Of a stretch of 64,000 bases of DNA, positions 17,764 through 26,321 are shown one piece after another (within the stretch, counting starts at the first letter, position 1; the number at the start of each line of letters is the position of its first letter). The stretch is taken from contig JAFRLH010000007.1 of NCBI GenBank assembly GCA_017431345.1, positions 20,746 to 84,745 of the forward strand, given 5' to 3'. The DNA is from Lachnospiraceae bacterium. Lineage in GTDB: Bacteria > Bacillota > Clostridia > Lachnospirales > Lachnospiraceae. Both the position numbers and the translations under genes were made by a program. The notes beneath the pieces were generated by a model. That model searched no databases, was not told the DNA's origin, and saw only the letters and a list, made by a program, of their open reading frames with translations.

Positions 17764-18831
17764 TTATTCAAGTTTCGGTTCCAGACCGAGATTTGCTTCA
17801 TTCACATAGCCGCGGTCACGGCACAGCGTGTCAAAGTCTTCATAGAAACAGCCGCTGACATCCTTTCCGGCAAAATATTCTTTCATGATCAGGCTGAACT
17901 GCTCTGAAAAAACAGGCGCTGCCTTGTTTCCCATGTGGGTGGGATTCTGATAATATTTATCACTCAGGTACTCGAAATCCGTCTTGTCCTTCCAAAGGTT
18001 AAAATCCACATACGCAAGGGAATTCTCGTCCGCGATTTCCTGATAATAATCATGGATCTCCTGCAGATTGGTGTATTTTGCAATGGAATATTCCGAGACA
18101 GGCATGGAAACGAAGATCAGTTCCGCGCCGTGTTCCCTGCACAGATCGATGATCTTGTACAGATAATCGAGATTCTTCCGGTATCGTTCGATCTTTATGG
18201 CTGCAAGATGATATCGTTCATAAGGGAGCTTTTTGATCTTTTTATACTCCTCTTTCTTCTCGAAAGGAATATAGCCGCGCATCTGGTATTTGTTTACGGT
18301 CGTATATTCTCCGGTAAAGATCGCTTCCACGTCTTTGGCGGACCTTCGGAGGAGCTGTCTGTAAAGCCAGCCATAACTCGGAAGATTGAAGGACCGGAAT
18401 GCGTAACGGATCCGTTTTCCGGGCGTATCCAGCCTGGGAATGACATACAGATCTCCTTCCCGGGTCCCTTCATAGGGGACGAGACTGAGGCTGTGCATGG
18501 ACAATTCCAGATATACGGTCTTTACGGGGTTCCGGGCAAACTCTTCGAAGAGCAGCTGATAACGCCCCTGCATGGTCATTTCCGATGCAGACAGGTTATA
18601 CGTGTTCGTGCCCAGGACCTTATCCATTTCTGCAGGGATCAGGGCGCGCTTTGCATAAGATGCTCCGGAGATCAGCGTATCAATGCTTCCGGCCAGTGCA
18701 GCACGTTCCCGGATATCCTGATAGACATGGATCTCCGAGCGGAAGAAGATCTCGAAAAGGATCGTGGACAATACGGTAAAAGCCAGCACGAACAGGATGA
18801 TCGTACGGATGGTCTTTTTAAAAGTCTGCAT
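17764..18831 (-). CDS. Second SGNH/DltD-like membrane-anchored protein
   Basis: A 355-residue protein with a membrane anchor at about 10-28 and an extracytoplasmic SGNH-like domain. DTLISGASYAKRAL from about residue 50 holds the candidate nucleophile serine, and the C-terminal KYYQNPTHMGNKA supplies the candidate histidine. Its start overlaps the preceding MBOAT gene by 14 bases, the same gene pairing as at 10206-12790, though the two proteins are only distantly alike. Likely role is the external step of O-acylation of a surface polymer; the acyl group is unknown. Confidence 0.72.
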   Translation of the reverse strand: MQTFKKTIRTIILFVLAFTVLSTILFEIFFRSEIHVYQDIRERAALAGSIDTLISGASYAKRALIPAEMDKVLGTNTYNLSASEMTMQGRYQLLFEEFARNPVKTVYLELSMHSLSLVPYEGTREGDLYVIPRLDTPGKRIRYAFRSFNLPSYGWLYRQLLRRSAKDVEAIFTGEYTTVNKYQMRGYIPFEKKEEYKKIKKLPYERYHLAAIKIERYRKNLDYLYKIIDLCREHGAELIFVSMPVSEYSIAKYTNLQEIHDYYQEIADENSLAYVDFNLWKDKTDFEYLSDKYYQNPTHMGNKAAPVFSEQFSLIMKEYFAGKDVSGCFYEDFDTLCRDRGYVNEANLGLEPKLE

Positions 18832-20413
18832 ACATGAATCCTCCTGCCGATTTCAGATAAGGACTGCCGATCCAGACTGTGATGATGATCAGCGCGGCCA
18901 GCAGAACGATCCGGAGAATGTAAGGGATGTGTTCGCAGAACCACTGTCTGGCGGGTCTTTTTCTGCCGATCAGATCGGCAATAAGCAGCAGCAGCGTGCC
19001 GATGCACAGGACAGTAAACTCGACATAATCACGGCTGGCACGGGGGATCAGCACCTCGAACGAGGCGGGGATCACATGATTCGTAAAGATCTGCCGCCAC
19101 AGCCCCAGTCCTTTTCTTAAGCCGCCAAGTTCCGGCAGGATCTTGATCAGCGTAAGCAGTGTAAATGTCCGGATGATCTGAAACGCTTTCCACAGCGTGG
19201 ACGCTTCATTGATCTTCAGCTTCTGTTTCCAGCCGTCATAGACCGGTTCCATCCACAGGGAAAAGATAATGAACATGCCGTTCAGTCCGCCCCAGACGAT
19301 GTATCCCCAGGAAGCGCCGTGCCACAGACCGGTCGTGAACCAGACGACAACAAGGGAAATGGAAGCGGGAACAGTGCTTCCGACAGTCTTGCCGAAATGC
19401 TTCTTCGCGAAACGGCCGATATTCTGGTTCCATTTTGCCGTGGCGATCGGATAGTAAAGATATGTCTTGAACCAGTTTCCGAGACTGATATGCCAGCGCC
19501 GCCAGTATTCCGCGACGGATTTGGAGAAATAAGGACGCATGAAGTTCTCGGTCAGACGGATGTCGAGGATCTCACAGAAACCGCAGACGATATCCATATA
19601 ACCGGAGAAATCGGCATAGATCTGGACGCTGTAAAGGAATGCGCCGAGCAGGGCTGAGATTCCGGTATAGTCCGGGTAATGGCCCGTCAGGTGCCTGAAA
19701 TAAGCGGACAGGGCATTTGCCAGCGCCACTTTCTTGAAAAAGCCCCAGATCATCCTCATGGCACCCCATGAGAAATTGCGGTAAGTGAAGGAATGCTCTT
19801 TGAACAGTTCCGCGGAAAGATCGCTCCATACGCTGATGGGACCCTGGGTCACCTGCGGGAAGAAGGATGTGAACAGAAGCATCCGGAAGAAATTCTTCTC
19901 TGCGGGCACTTTTTTCCAGTAGACATCCACGACATAGCCCATCGTCTGGAATGTGAAGAAGGAGATCCCGAGCGGGGCGATGATCTTCAGGGTATCTTCG
20001 ATCGGGGCACTGCCGAAAGCGGTAATAAGCCTGTTCACCTGTGCGATCACAAAGTGAAGATATTTAAAATAGGAAAGAAGGCCGAAATTGAGGAGCAGCG
20101 TGAGGGTGAGAATAAGCCGTGTACGTTTCTGATATTTATTTTTCAGCGCCGTTCTTCCGGCCCGGTCAAGAGATGCCTTCTTCTCTGCAAGTTCCTTTTT
20201 ATGCTGCTGCTGGAGTGCTTCGATCCCGCGCGCGGCACCATAGGAGGATCCGGCGGTGATAAAGATATAAATCAGATTATTCCAACCGGTATAACTGTAA
20301 AAAAACAGACTGCCCGCAAGAAGCACCCACCACTGGTACTTTTTAGGGACGGCAAAATAGATCACGGTCAGTACCGGAAGAAAAAGGAGAAAATCAAACG
20401 ATAGAAGATCCAT
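18818..20413 (-). CDS. Second MBOAT family O-acyltransferase
   Basis: 531 residues from the ATG at 20411-20413 (AAGGA 6-7 bases upstream); a frame extension further upstream lacks a site and hydrophobic character. Motifs: APLGISFFTFQTMGYVVDVYW from about 146, QIYADFSGYMDI around 264-275, RRWHISLGNWF with H308, and GLWHGASWGY with catalytic H365. Closer to AlgI/PatA-like O-acetyltransferases than to the first MBOAT. There is no ACP next to it, so it may use acetyl-CoA, or share the upstream ACP (inference). It forms a two-gene unit with the SGNH-like protein. Confidence 0.9.
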   Translation of the reverse strand: MDLLSFDFLLFLPVLTVIYFAVPKKYQWWVLLAGSLFFYSYTGWNNLIYIFITAGSSYGAARGIEALQQQHKKELAEKKASLDRAGRTALKNKYQKRTRLILTLTLLLNFGLLSYFKYLHFVIAQVNRLITAFGSAPIEDTLKIIAPLGISFFTFQTMGYVVDVYWKKVPAEKNFFRMLLFTSFFPQVTQGPISVWSDLSAELFKEHSFTYRNFSWGAMRMIWGFFKKVALANALSAYFRHLTGHYPDYTGISALLGAFLYSVQIYADFSGYMDIVCGFCEILDIRLTENFMRPYFSKSVAEYWRRWHISLGNWFKTYLYYPIATAKWNQNIGRFAKKHFGKTVGSTVPASISLVVVWFTTGLWHGASWGYIVWGGLNGMFIIFSLWMEPVYDGWKQKLKINEASTLWKAFQIIRTFTLLTLIKILPELGGLRKGLGLWRQIFTNHVIPASFEVLIPRASRDYVEFTVLCIGTLLLLIADLIGRKRPARQWFCEHIPYILRIVLLAALIIITVWIGSPYLKSAGGFMYADF

Positions 20414-20526
20414 ACCAATCCTTAAAGCCGCATCAGGCTTTGTTGGGGGGAGCTGCCGGGAGCAGCTGCAGTTTCCGGGCATGCAGTGAAGCGGAAGAAC
20501 AGCGTCCGCTTTACACACAGGTAAGC

Positions 20527-20555
20527 ATTATAACTGAAACGCGGATTTTATTCAA
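20527..20555 (-). promoter_or_regulatory. Promoter of the second MBOAT operon
   Basis: Minus strand -35 TTGAAT (20550-20555), 17-base spacer, -10 TATAAT (20527-20532). The leader before the MBOAT start is about 110 bases. Confidence 0.75.
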
Positions 20556-20658
20556 CAGGGAAGAAACGATAAAATATATCTTTTTGCAGACTTTATAAAA
20601 TATAAATATAATATCACAGAAATACATAATTAAAAAATTAAAAACAGTGTTCAGGGGC

Positions 20659-20686
20659 TTGAAAGAAAAATAATACGGGTTATAAT
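20659..20686 (+). promoter_or_regulatory. Promoter of the isocitrate-lyase-family gene
   Basis: -35 TTGAAA (20659-20664), 16-base spacer, -10 TATAAT (20681-20686), 36 bases before the start codon. Confidence 0.7.
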
Positions 20687-20722
20687 ATAAGTAAAGTATT
20701 AATTCCGCGGGAGGTGGATAGT

Positions 20723-21586
20723 ATGCATCATCTTAGAAAACGTATCCGTCAGCTGATCGCTGAAAGGGATTACATCGTTGCTCCCGGCGCGTATGACGCG
20801 CTTTCGGCCAGAGCCATTGAAAAAGCCGGATTTGAAGCCGCGGGAACCACAGGCTACGGTCTTCACGGCGTGATCCTGGGACAGCCCGATACCGGTCTGC
20901 TGACGCTCAGTGAAGAAGTGAATATGATCAAGCATATCTGCGATGCAGTAGATATTCCGATCCTTGCAGACGGCGAGGGCGGTTACGGCAACGCGCTGAA
21001 TGTGTACCGTACGGTGCAGGAGTATGAGAGAGCCGGAATTGCCGGTCTGTTCCTGGAAGACCAGCAGCAGCCCCCGAACTGCCCGTTCATCAAAAAGCCC
21101 GAAGTGATCTCCAAGGAAGAGATGGTCGGCAAGATCCATGCGGCTGTAGACGCCCGTGTGGATAAGGATATGATCATTGTCGCAAGAACGGATGCAACAG
21201 ATTTTGAGGACGCTGTTGACCGCGCAAATACCTATTTCGAAGAAGGCGCCGACATGGTCAAGGTCCTGCCGAAGACAAGAGAGCAGCTGGAAAAGCTTCC
21301 TTCCCTTGTAAAGGCACCGCTTCATCTGGGCATGTTCCCCGACAGAGGCATCAATGACGGCCTGACTGCAGATGACTGCGGAAAGATGGGATACAAGATC
21401 ATCACCTTCCCGTTGAGCGCCCTGTTCGCACAGACATATGCGCTGCAGCATTTCTTCCAGTATCTGAAGAAATACGGAACAGATGAAGGGTATGACGGGA
21501 ACAAACTTGCGTTTGAGGAGTACCTGGATTTTGTGAATGTAGACAGGATCCGTGAGATGGGAGATAAATACGGTCTGAATAAGTAA
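20723..21586 (+). CDS. Isocitrate lyase/PEP mutase superfamily protein
   Basis: 287 residues from the ATG at 20723 (GGGAGGTGG 5-7 bases upstream; a GTG at 20714 lies inside that site). The barrel is that of methylisocitrate lyase, oxaloacetate hydrolase and related C-C lyases: VAPGAYDALSARAIEKAGF near the N-terminus, the metal region ILADGEGGYGN, FLEDQQQP, and IIVARTDA. The usual catalytic KKCGH/KRCGH loop is replaced by a sequence around NCPFIKKPEV, and DxD of the metal motif reads DGE. It therefore is neither a standard isocitrate nor methylisocitrate lyase, and it lacks the EDK..NS signature of PEP mutase. A C-C lyase on another 2-hydroxy- or 2-oxo-acid is the best description. It is monocistronic. 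Confidence 0.75.
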   Translation: MHHLRKRIRQLIAERDYIVAPGAYDALSARAIEKAGFEAAGTTGYGLHGVILGQPDTGLLTLSEEVNMIKHICDAVDIPILADGEGGYGNALNVYRTVQEYERAGIAGLFLEDQQQPPNCPFIKKPEVISKEEMVGKIHAAVDARVDKDMIIVARTDATDFEDAVDRANTYFEEGADMVKVLPKTREQLEKLPSLVKAPLHLGMFPDRGINDGLTADDCGKMGYKIITFPLSALFAQTYALQHFFQYLKKYGTDEGYDGNKLAFEEYLDFVNVDRIREMGDKYGLNK

Positions 21587-21590
21587 AGGT

Positions 21591-21620
21591 AAAGGGTGCG
21601 GTTCATGCCGCACCCTTATT
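21591..21620. terminator. Hairpin between convergent genes
   Basis: Stem AAGGGTGCGG/CCGCACCCTT (21592-21617) with a 6-base loop. It ends the isocitrate-lyase-family gene and overlaps the last codons of the Na/Pi transporter gene. The T tract is short. Confidence 0.55.
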
Positions 21621-23408
21621 CAGTCTGTCGAAGTATTTCTTATAGTTTTCATCAAAGAGCTTCTGGTATACAGGATCGCCCGAATGGTGCAGTTCATGGA
21701 TATACAGATGCTCTTTTCCGTTGATGGAATCATCTGTGCGCCCAAGCAGGTATACCGCAAGGTCCGAACACTGATCAGACAGCCGCTCGAAATTCTGCAG
21801 AATGTTCTGGAATTCGATGCCGTTGATCACATTGCACTCGCCCTGCGTCATGCGGTGTACATGGCGGGTGCGGATCTCTTCGATCATCTCATCGTTAACT
21901 TCTTCAAGCGGTTCGACTTTTCTTGCCAGATTAAGATCTCCTGTTTTATAGGCAGTGATCGCCAGGGTCAGGATCTCATGAATGGCGTCGGAAGCCGTTG
22001 TGATCTCGTTCACTGCAGTATCCGATATGGGACTGCCGCTGGCATGGAGCCGCTTTACGTTATTGGTCATATGAACGGCAATATCCCCCATTCTCTCAAA
22101 ACAGGAAAGCGCCTGGATCAGGAAGCTCTGCTGCCGGTGATCGGATTCGAGGAGAATATGGGGAGAAATGGCCACGAGATATTTGCTGGAAGCGTCGGCC
22201 ATGCGGTCCAGGAGCTCTTCGCGTTCGTCGATCCGGTCATCCCGCGCTTCGTCGTAGCTGAATAACTGATCGACGGCCGCTTCAAAATTCTGCAGTGCTA
22301 CGTCGCCCATATAGGAGATCAGGTTTTCCGCCTCTGAAAGAGCGAGACCGGGGTTTTCAATAAGCCTGATATCCAGCTGGCTGAGGGTCTTCTCATAAAG
22401 TTCATCCTCTGTGTCGGTTTTCGCTTCGGGAACGATCTTTTCCGCAATGCCGGCCATCATTCCTGTAAAGGGCAGGAGCAGGATGGCGGGAATGAGCCTG
22501 AACAGACCGTGCACATTCGCGACGCCGCCGGAATTCAGTGTTGCGTTCCAGATCGAATCCGGCAGGATGCCTGTCGTTTTCAGGACGCCGACAGCGGCAA
22601 AAAGCATGACGGCGGCGATCACATTGTAAATGATGTGCACCAGACAGGTGCGGATCTGCTCCGGCTTTGCGCCGAGGCGGCAGACAAGGTATGTTGTGAT
22701 GCAGTCGCCGATATTCACGCCGATGATCACCGCAAAGACTGCGCTGAATTTAATGCCGACCGAACTGGCGACCGACTGCAGGATACCGACGACAGCAGAA
22801 GAACTCTGAATGACGCCGGTGACCAGTACGCCGGAAAGGAAACCAAGCACGTAGTTGCCTTCAAAGGATGTAAGAAGGCCGCTCAGGGAATCGCCGAAGG
22901 TGCTGACGGCGGCTGACATATTCATCAGCCCCACGAACAGGATGCCGAAACCCATGAAAACGGTTCCCGCGGGACCGGATGCCTTGCTCTTGACGAACAT
23001 GATCAGTACAATGCCGATCGTCAGGGCAAGGGGAGCCAGATTGTCTGATTTGAAGAAATACAGGATGCTGCCGGCATCCGCGCTGACGTCCATCAGCCGG
23101 ATGATCTGGGCTGTGATGCTGGTACCGACATTTGCGCCGAGCACGATGCCGATCGACTGTCTGAAGGTCAGATAGCCGGCGCCGACAAGGCCGACGGTCA
23201 GAACGATGGTTGCTGTGGAACTCTGGATCATGCATGTGACCAGAACGCCGAGCAGAAAGCTCATGACAGGATTTTTGGTAAGATGGGAGAGGACAGCCTG
23301 CATTGCGCCGCCTGAGCCGCTTTTTAAGCCGTCGCCCATGATGCGCATACCGTAAAGAAAAAGCGAAAGTCCGCCGAGAATGGCGATAATACGGTAAAAA
23401 ATGTCCAT
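21603..23408 (-). CDS. Na+/phosphate cotransporter family protein with C-terminal PhoU domain
   Basis: About 601 residues. The membrane part has two inverted repeats, each with the QSS signature of this family (VTCMIQSSTATIVL and VTGVIQSSSAVVGI), and GANVGTS/GVNIGDC glycine motifs. A cytoplasmic PhoU-like four-helix region follows (about 350-560), with helical DEREELLDRMADASS and ERMGDIAVHMTNN. It takes up phosphate driven by sodium. The start at 23406-23408 is uncertain: the only strong ribosome site, GAGGAGG, is 17 bases upstream, longer than usual, and no in-frame ATG or GTG lies nearer. It has its own promoter. Confidence 0.88.
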   Translation of the reverse strand: MDIFYRIIAILGGLSLFLYGMRIMGDGLKSGSGGAMQAVLSHLTKNPVMSFLLGVLVTCMIQSSTATIVLTVGLVGAGYLTFRQSIGIVLGANVGTSITAQIIRLMDVSADAGSILYFFKSDNLAPLALTIGIVLIMFVKSKASGPAGTVFMGFGILFVGLMNMSAAVSTFGDSLSGLLTSFEGNYVLGFLSGVLVTGVIQSSSAVVGILQSVASSVGIKFSAVFAVIIGVNIGDCITTYLVCRLGAKPEQIRTCLVHIIYNVIAAVMLFAAVGVLKTTGILPDSIWNATLNSGGVANVHGLFRLIPAILLLPFTGMMAGIAEKIVPEAKTDTEDELYEKTLSQLDIRLIENPGLALSEAENLISYMGDVALQNFEAAVDQLFSYDEARDDRIDEREELLDRMADASSKYLVAISPHILLESDHRQQSFLIQALSCFERMGDIAVHMTNNVKRLHASGSPISDTAVNEITTASDAIHEILTLAITAYKTGDLNLARKVEPLEEVNDEMIEEIRTRHVHRMTQGECNVINGIEFQNILQNFERLSDQCSDLAVYLLGRTDDSINGKEHLYIHELHHSGDPVYQKLFDENYKKYFDRLNKGAA

Positions 23409-23454
23409 CGGTTTCTGAAAATGATCCTCCTCATTTTTTTGTTGTGCGGAATAA

Positions 23455-23483
23455 ATAATACTATAAACAGGGCGTCTGCGCAA
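23455..23483 (-). promoter_or_regulatory. Promoter of the Na/Pi cotransporter gene
   Basis: Minus strand -35 TTGCGC (23478-23483), 17-base spacer, -10 TATTAT (23455-23460), directly after the copper-operon terminator. Confidence 0.6.
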
Positions 23484-23484
23484 G

Positions 23485-23519
23485 TAAAAAGATACAGCAG
23501 GCGGTCCTGCTGCATCTTC
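23485..23519 (-). terminator. Terminator of the copper operon
   Basis: Read on the minus strand, stem GATGCAGCAGG/CCTGCTGTATC followed by TTTTTAC, just after the small cysteine protein gene. Confidence 0.8.
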
Positions 23520-23526
23520 ATAAACG

Positions 23527-23688
23527 TCACGTTTTCTCTTTCTTTTCTTCCTCTTTTTTTACGGGCTCCGGACCGTATTTGCAGGTGATGCGTTCGCAGT
23601 CTCCGCGCATGCCGGCGTCTTTGCAGTACTGTTCCCGTGTGAGGCAGTAATTCCAGCCGTCGCTTTCCGTTACAAATGCTCTGTTCAT
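23527..23688 (-). CDS. Small four-cysteine protein, function unknown
   Basis: A 53-residue frame from the ATG at 23686-23688 with GGAGGGG four bases upstream. It begins MNRAFVTESDGWNYC and contains four cysteines (C15, C22, C31, C36) in a compact C-x6-C-x8-C-x4-C array, then a charged Lys/Glu tail. I recall similar short MNRAFV..DGW proteins in Clostridia but know no function. A zinc- or copper-binding knuckle is possible. It follows copA by 24 bases on the same strand and precedes a strong terminator, so it is the last gene of the copper operon. Confidence 0.75.
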   Translation of the reverse strand: MNRAFVTESDGWNYCLTREQYCKDAGMRGDCERITCKYGPEPVKKEEEKKEKT

Positions 23689-23712
23689 CAGCCCCTCCGA
23701 AAATACTGCGGA

Positions 23713-23922
23713 TCAGGCGATCCCGAGATAAGTGTAATCTTTGTCTTCGATAGCTTTCTTCACGGCCGCTTCGTCAAACTCACCCGTATAGGTGATCACG
23801 GCGTTGTTCGCTTCGTGGCTGGGGGCTGCGCTTTCTACAAAGGGAAGCGCTTCCAGCGCTTTCTTCACGTTGGCCTCGCAGTGTCCGCACATCATTCCTT
23901 CGATCTTTACTGTCTTTGTCAT
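23713..23922 (-). other. Possible internal translation start producing a free CopZ-like chaperone
   Basis: Nested in frame within copA. AAGGAG is followed after 7 bases by ATG (23920-23922), opening a 69-residue domain beginning MTKTVKIEGMMCGHC, which matches the length and fold of stand-alone CopZ. Either a recent fusion of two former genes by loss of the copA stop, or a functional internal start; sequence alone cannot tell. Confidence 0.5.
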
Positions 23923-26304
23923 TTCATTGCTCCTTTCGGGATCGTTGTTCATTATAGTTCCTGAATCATCAGCGGTCCCGGGGTCCTCTGCGGTCTTTTC
24001 TGCTTCGGATGCGGGAAGCGCACGGTGCTTCATTGGTTTATCGTGTTTCGTGTCACGCATGTCGGACAGGTTCAGTCTCAGCGCGTTCATGCATACCGTG
24101 AAACTGGACAGGCTCATGGCCGCGGCGCCGAACATCGGATTCATTTTCCAGACGAACAGGCCTGCGGCGAGCGGTATGCAGATCAGGTTGTAGAAGAACG
24201 CCCAGAACAGATTCTCATGGATGTTCTTCAGTACTTTGCGGCTTAAGCGGACGGCGGCGGCGACGTCGGACAGCGAACTGTTCATCAGGACGATGTCGGC
24301 ACTGTCAATGGCAACATCCGTGCCGGCGCCGATGGCTATGCCGACATCCGCGCGGGTGAGGGCGGGGGCATCGTTGATCCCGTCGCCGACCATGGCAGTG
24401 GTCCCGCGCTTTTTAAGCTGCCGGATCACAGCTTCCTTCCCGTCCGGCAGGACGCCGGCGATCACGGTATCCACGCCGGCCTGTTTTCCGATCGCCTGCG
24501 CAGTGCCTTCATTGTCGCCGGTGAGCATGACTACTTCGATGCCCATGTTCTTCAGCTGACCGATCGCTTCCGGCGAATCCTTCTTGATCACGTCGGCGAC
24601 GGCAATGATGCCGGCAAGCCTGCCGTCTGCTTCAAAGAACAGCGGGGTCTTGCCTTCCGCGGAAAGCGTTTCGGAAAGGGATGCGGTTTCCGCGGTGATC
24701 TGTACGAGAGAACCGATATATTTGCGGCTTCCGCCGTACACGTTCTTTCCGGCGATCCTGGCAGTCAGCCCGTTTCCGGGAAGAACTGTAAAGTCTTCGG
24801 CTTCCTTTGCGGCTGTCCCGGCAGCTTCCGCATATTGCACGACTGCTTTTGCCAGCGGGTGCTCGCTGTGCTTTTCCAGAGAGCAGGCGAGCTGAAGGAG
24901 GTCTTCTCCGGTAAACCCTTCTGCGGGCAGGATGTCAGTGACTTCCGGTTCTCCCGCAGTGATCGTTCCGGTCTTATCCAGCGCGACGATCTGTACTTTT
25001 CCGGCTGTTTCCAGCGCTTCGCCGGTCTTGAACAGGACGCCTGCTTTGGCGCCCATGCCGTTTCCGACCATGATGGCAACGGGCGTTGCCAGTCCGAGCG
25101 CGCAGGGGCATGAAATAACAAGTACAGAGATCGCACGTGCCAGTGCAAAACTAAGCGATTGCCCGGCGATCAGCCATGCGATCATGACGATGACCGCGAT
25201 GCCGATGACTGCGGGAACAAAGATGCCGGAGACTTTATCGGCGATCCTGGCGACCGGCGCTTTTGTAGCTGCGGCGTCGGAGACCATATGGATGATCTGG
25301 CTGAGGGTGGTATCCTCGCCGACGCGCGTCGCCCTGGCTGTGATGTAGCCCGACTGGTTGATCGTGGCTGCGCTGATCTGGTCGCCTTCGGCTTTGTCGA
25401 CCGGGATGGATTCGCCTGTCAGGGCAGATTCATTGACTGCTGAATGCCCGGTCAGGATGATGCCGTCGACCGGGATCGATTCCCCGGGCTTTACGGCGAA
25501 AACATCTCCGGGGACGACTTCGTCGATGCCGACTTCGGTCTCGGCACCGTCACGCAGCAGCACGGCTGTCTTCGGTGCCAGTTTCATCAGGCTCTTCAGC
25601 GCATCCGTGGTACGGCCTTTGGACATTGCTTCCAGCATTTTTCCGACCGTGATCAGCGCCGGGATCATGGCTGCGGATTCAAAGTACAGCTGTCCGTGAT
25701 AGAGCTCCATCAGCTCCATATTGGAAGCGCCTTTCGTTATCATACCACACATTTCGTAGAATACAAAGGTGCTCCAGCCGAAGGAAACGGAGGAACCGAG
25801 CGCGACCAGCGTGTCCATATTCGGCGCGCCGTGACGCAGGGAAGAAAAGCCGCTTGTAAAAAACTTTCCGTTGATGATCATCACGATGACTGCCAGCAGC
25901 ATCTGTGTAAGCGCCAGGCCGAGATGGTTGTGCTCAAAATAGGACGGCAGCGGCCAGTGCAGCATATTGTGGCCCATGGTGATGTACATCAGCACGGCCA
26001 GAAAGCCTACGGACAGGATGAGCCGCCGTTTTAGTTTCGGCGTCTCGCGGTCGATGAGCGCATCGGCTTCCTCGGCGATGGAAGACCGTCTTTCGGATGC
26101 GGCAGCCCCTTTCTTTTTCGCTTCATAGCCGGCTTTCACGACAGCGTCTATGACAGTATCCGGAGAAACGTTTCCTTCCACGCTCATGGAATTGGTGAGC
26201 AGGCTGACCGAGCAGGAGGTGACGCCGGGCAGTGACCCCACGGCCTTTTCCACGCGCGCCTGGCAGGCAGCACAGCTCATTCCGGTTACGATATATTGTT
26301 CCAT
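23713..26304 (-). CDS. copA: Copper-exporting P1B-type ATPase CopA with C-terminal CopZ-like domain
   Basis: An 863-residue Cu+ efflux ATPase. An N-terminal heavy-metal domain carries MSCAAC (C11, C14), then eight membrane segments, the TGES phosphatase motif, the CPC metal site (SCPCALGLATP, near 400), DKTGT phosphorylation site, SEHPLAKA and GDGINDAPAL. After a Pro/Asp/Ser-rich linker the last 69 residues (795-863) form a second heavy-metal domain with GMMCGHC, in the position of a copper chaperone CopZ. The codons before that domain contain AAGGAG seven bases before an in-frame ATG (23920-23922), so a free CopZ-like protein could be made from the same message. The gene lies 17 bases after csoR in a CsoR-controlled operon. 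Confidence 0.95.
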   Translation of the reverse strand: MEQYIVTGMSCAACQARVEKAVGSLPGVTSCSVSLLTNSMSVEGNVSPDTVIDAVVKAGYEAKKKGAAASERRSSIAEEADALIDRETPKLKRRLILSVGFLAVLMYITMGHNMLHWPLPSYFEHNHLGLALTQMLLAVIVMIINGKFFTSGFSSLRHGAPNMDTLVALGSSVSFGWSTFVFYEMCGMITKGASNMELMELYHGQLYFESAAMIPALITVGKMLEAMSKGRTTDALKSLMKLAPKTAVLLRDGAETEVGIDEVVPGDVFAVKPGESIPVDGIILTGHSAVNESALTGESIPVDKAEGDQISAATINQSGYITARATRVGEDTTLSQIIHMVSDAAATKAPVARIADKVSGIFVPAVIGIAVIVMIAWLIAGQSLSFALARAISVLVISCPCALGLATPVAIMVGNGMGAKAGVLFKTGEALETAGKVQIVALDKTGTITAGEPEVTDILPAEGFTGEDLLQLACSLEKHSEHPLAKAVVQYAEAAGTAAKEAEDFTVLPGNGLTARIAGKNVYGGSRKYIGSLVQITAETASLSETLSAEGKTPLFFEADGRLAGIIAVADVIKKDSPEAIGQLKNMGIEVVMLTGDNEGTAQAIGKQAGVDTVIAGVLPDGKEAVIRQLKKRGTTAMVGDGINDAPALTRADVGIAIGAGTDVAIDSADIVLMNSSLSDVAAAVRLSRKVLKNIHENLFWAFFYNLICIPLAAGLFVWKMNPMFGAAAMSLSSFTVCMNALRLNLSDMRDTKHDKPMKHRALPASEAEKTAEDPGTADDSGTIMNNDPERSNEMTKTVKIEGMMCGHCEANVKKALEALPFVESAAPSHEANNAVITYTGEFDEAAVKKAIEDKDYTYLGIA

Positions 26305-26321
26305 GATCTTGCCTTTCCGTT

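Noticed and set aside
20723-21586. A second PEP mutase for the phosphonate pathway
   Set aside because: It lacks the EDK..NS signature seen in the real PEP mutase at 5746-7752.
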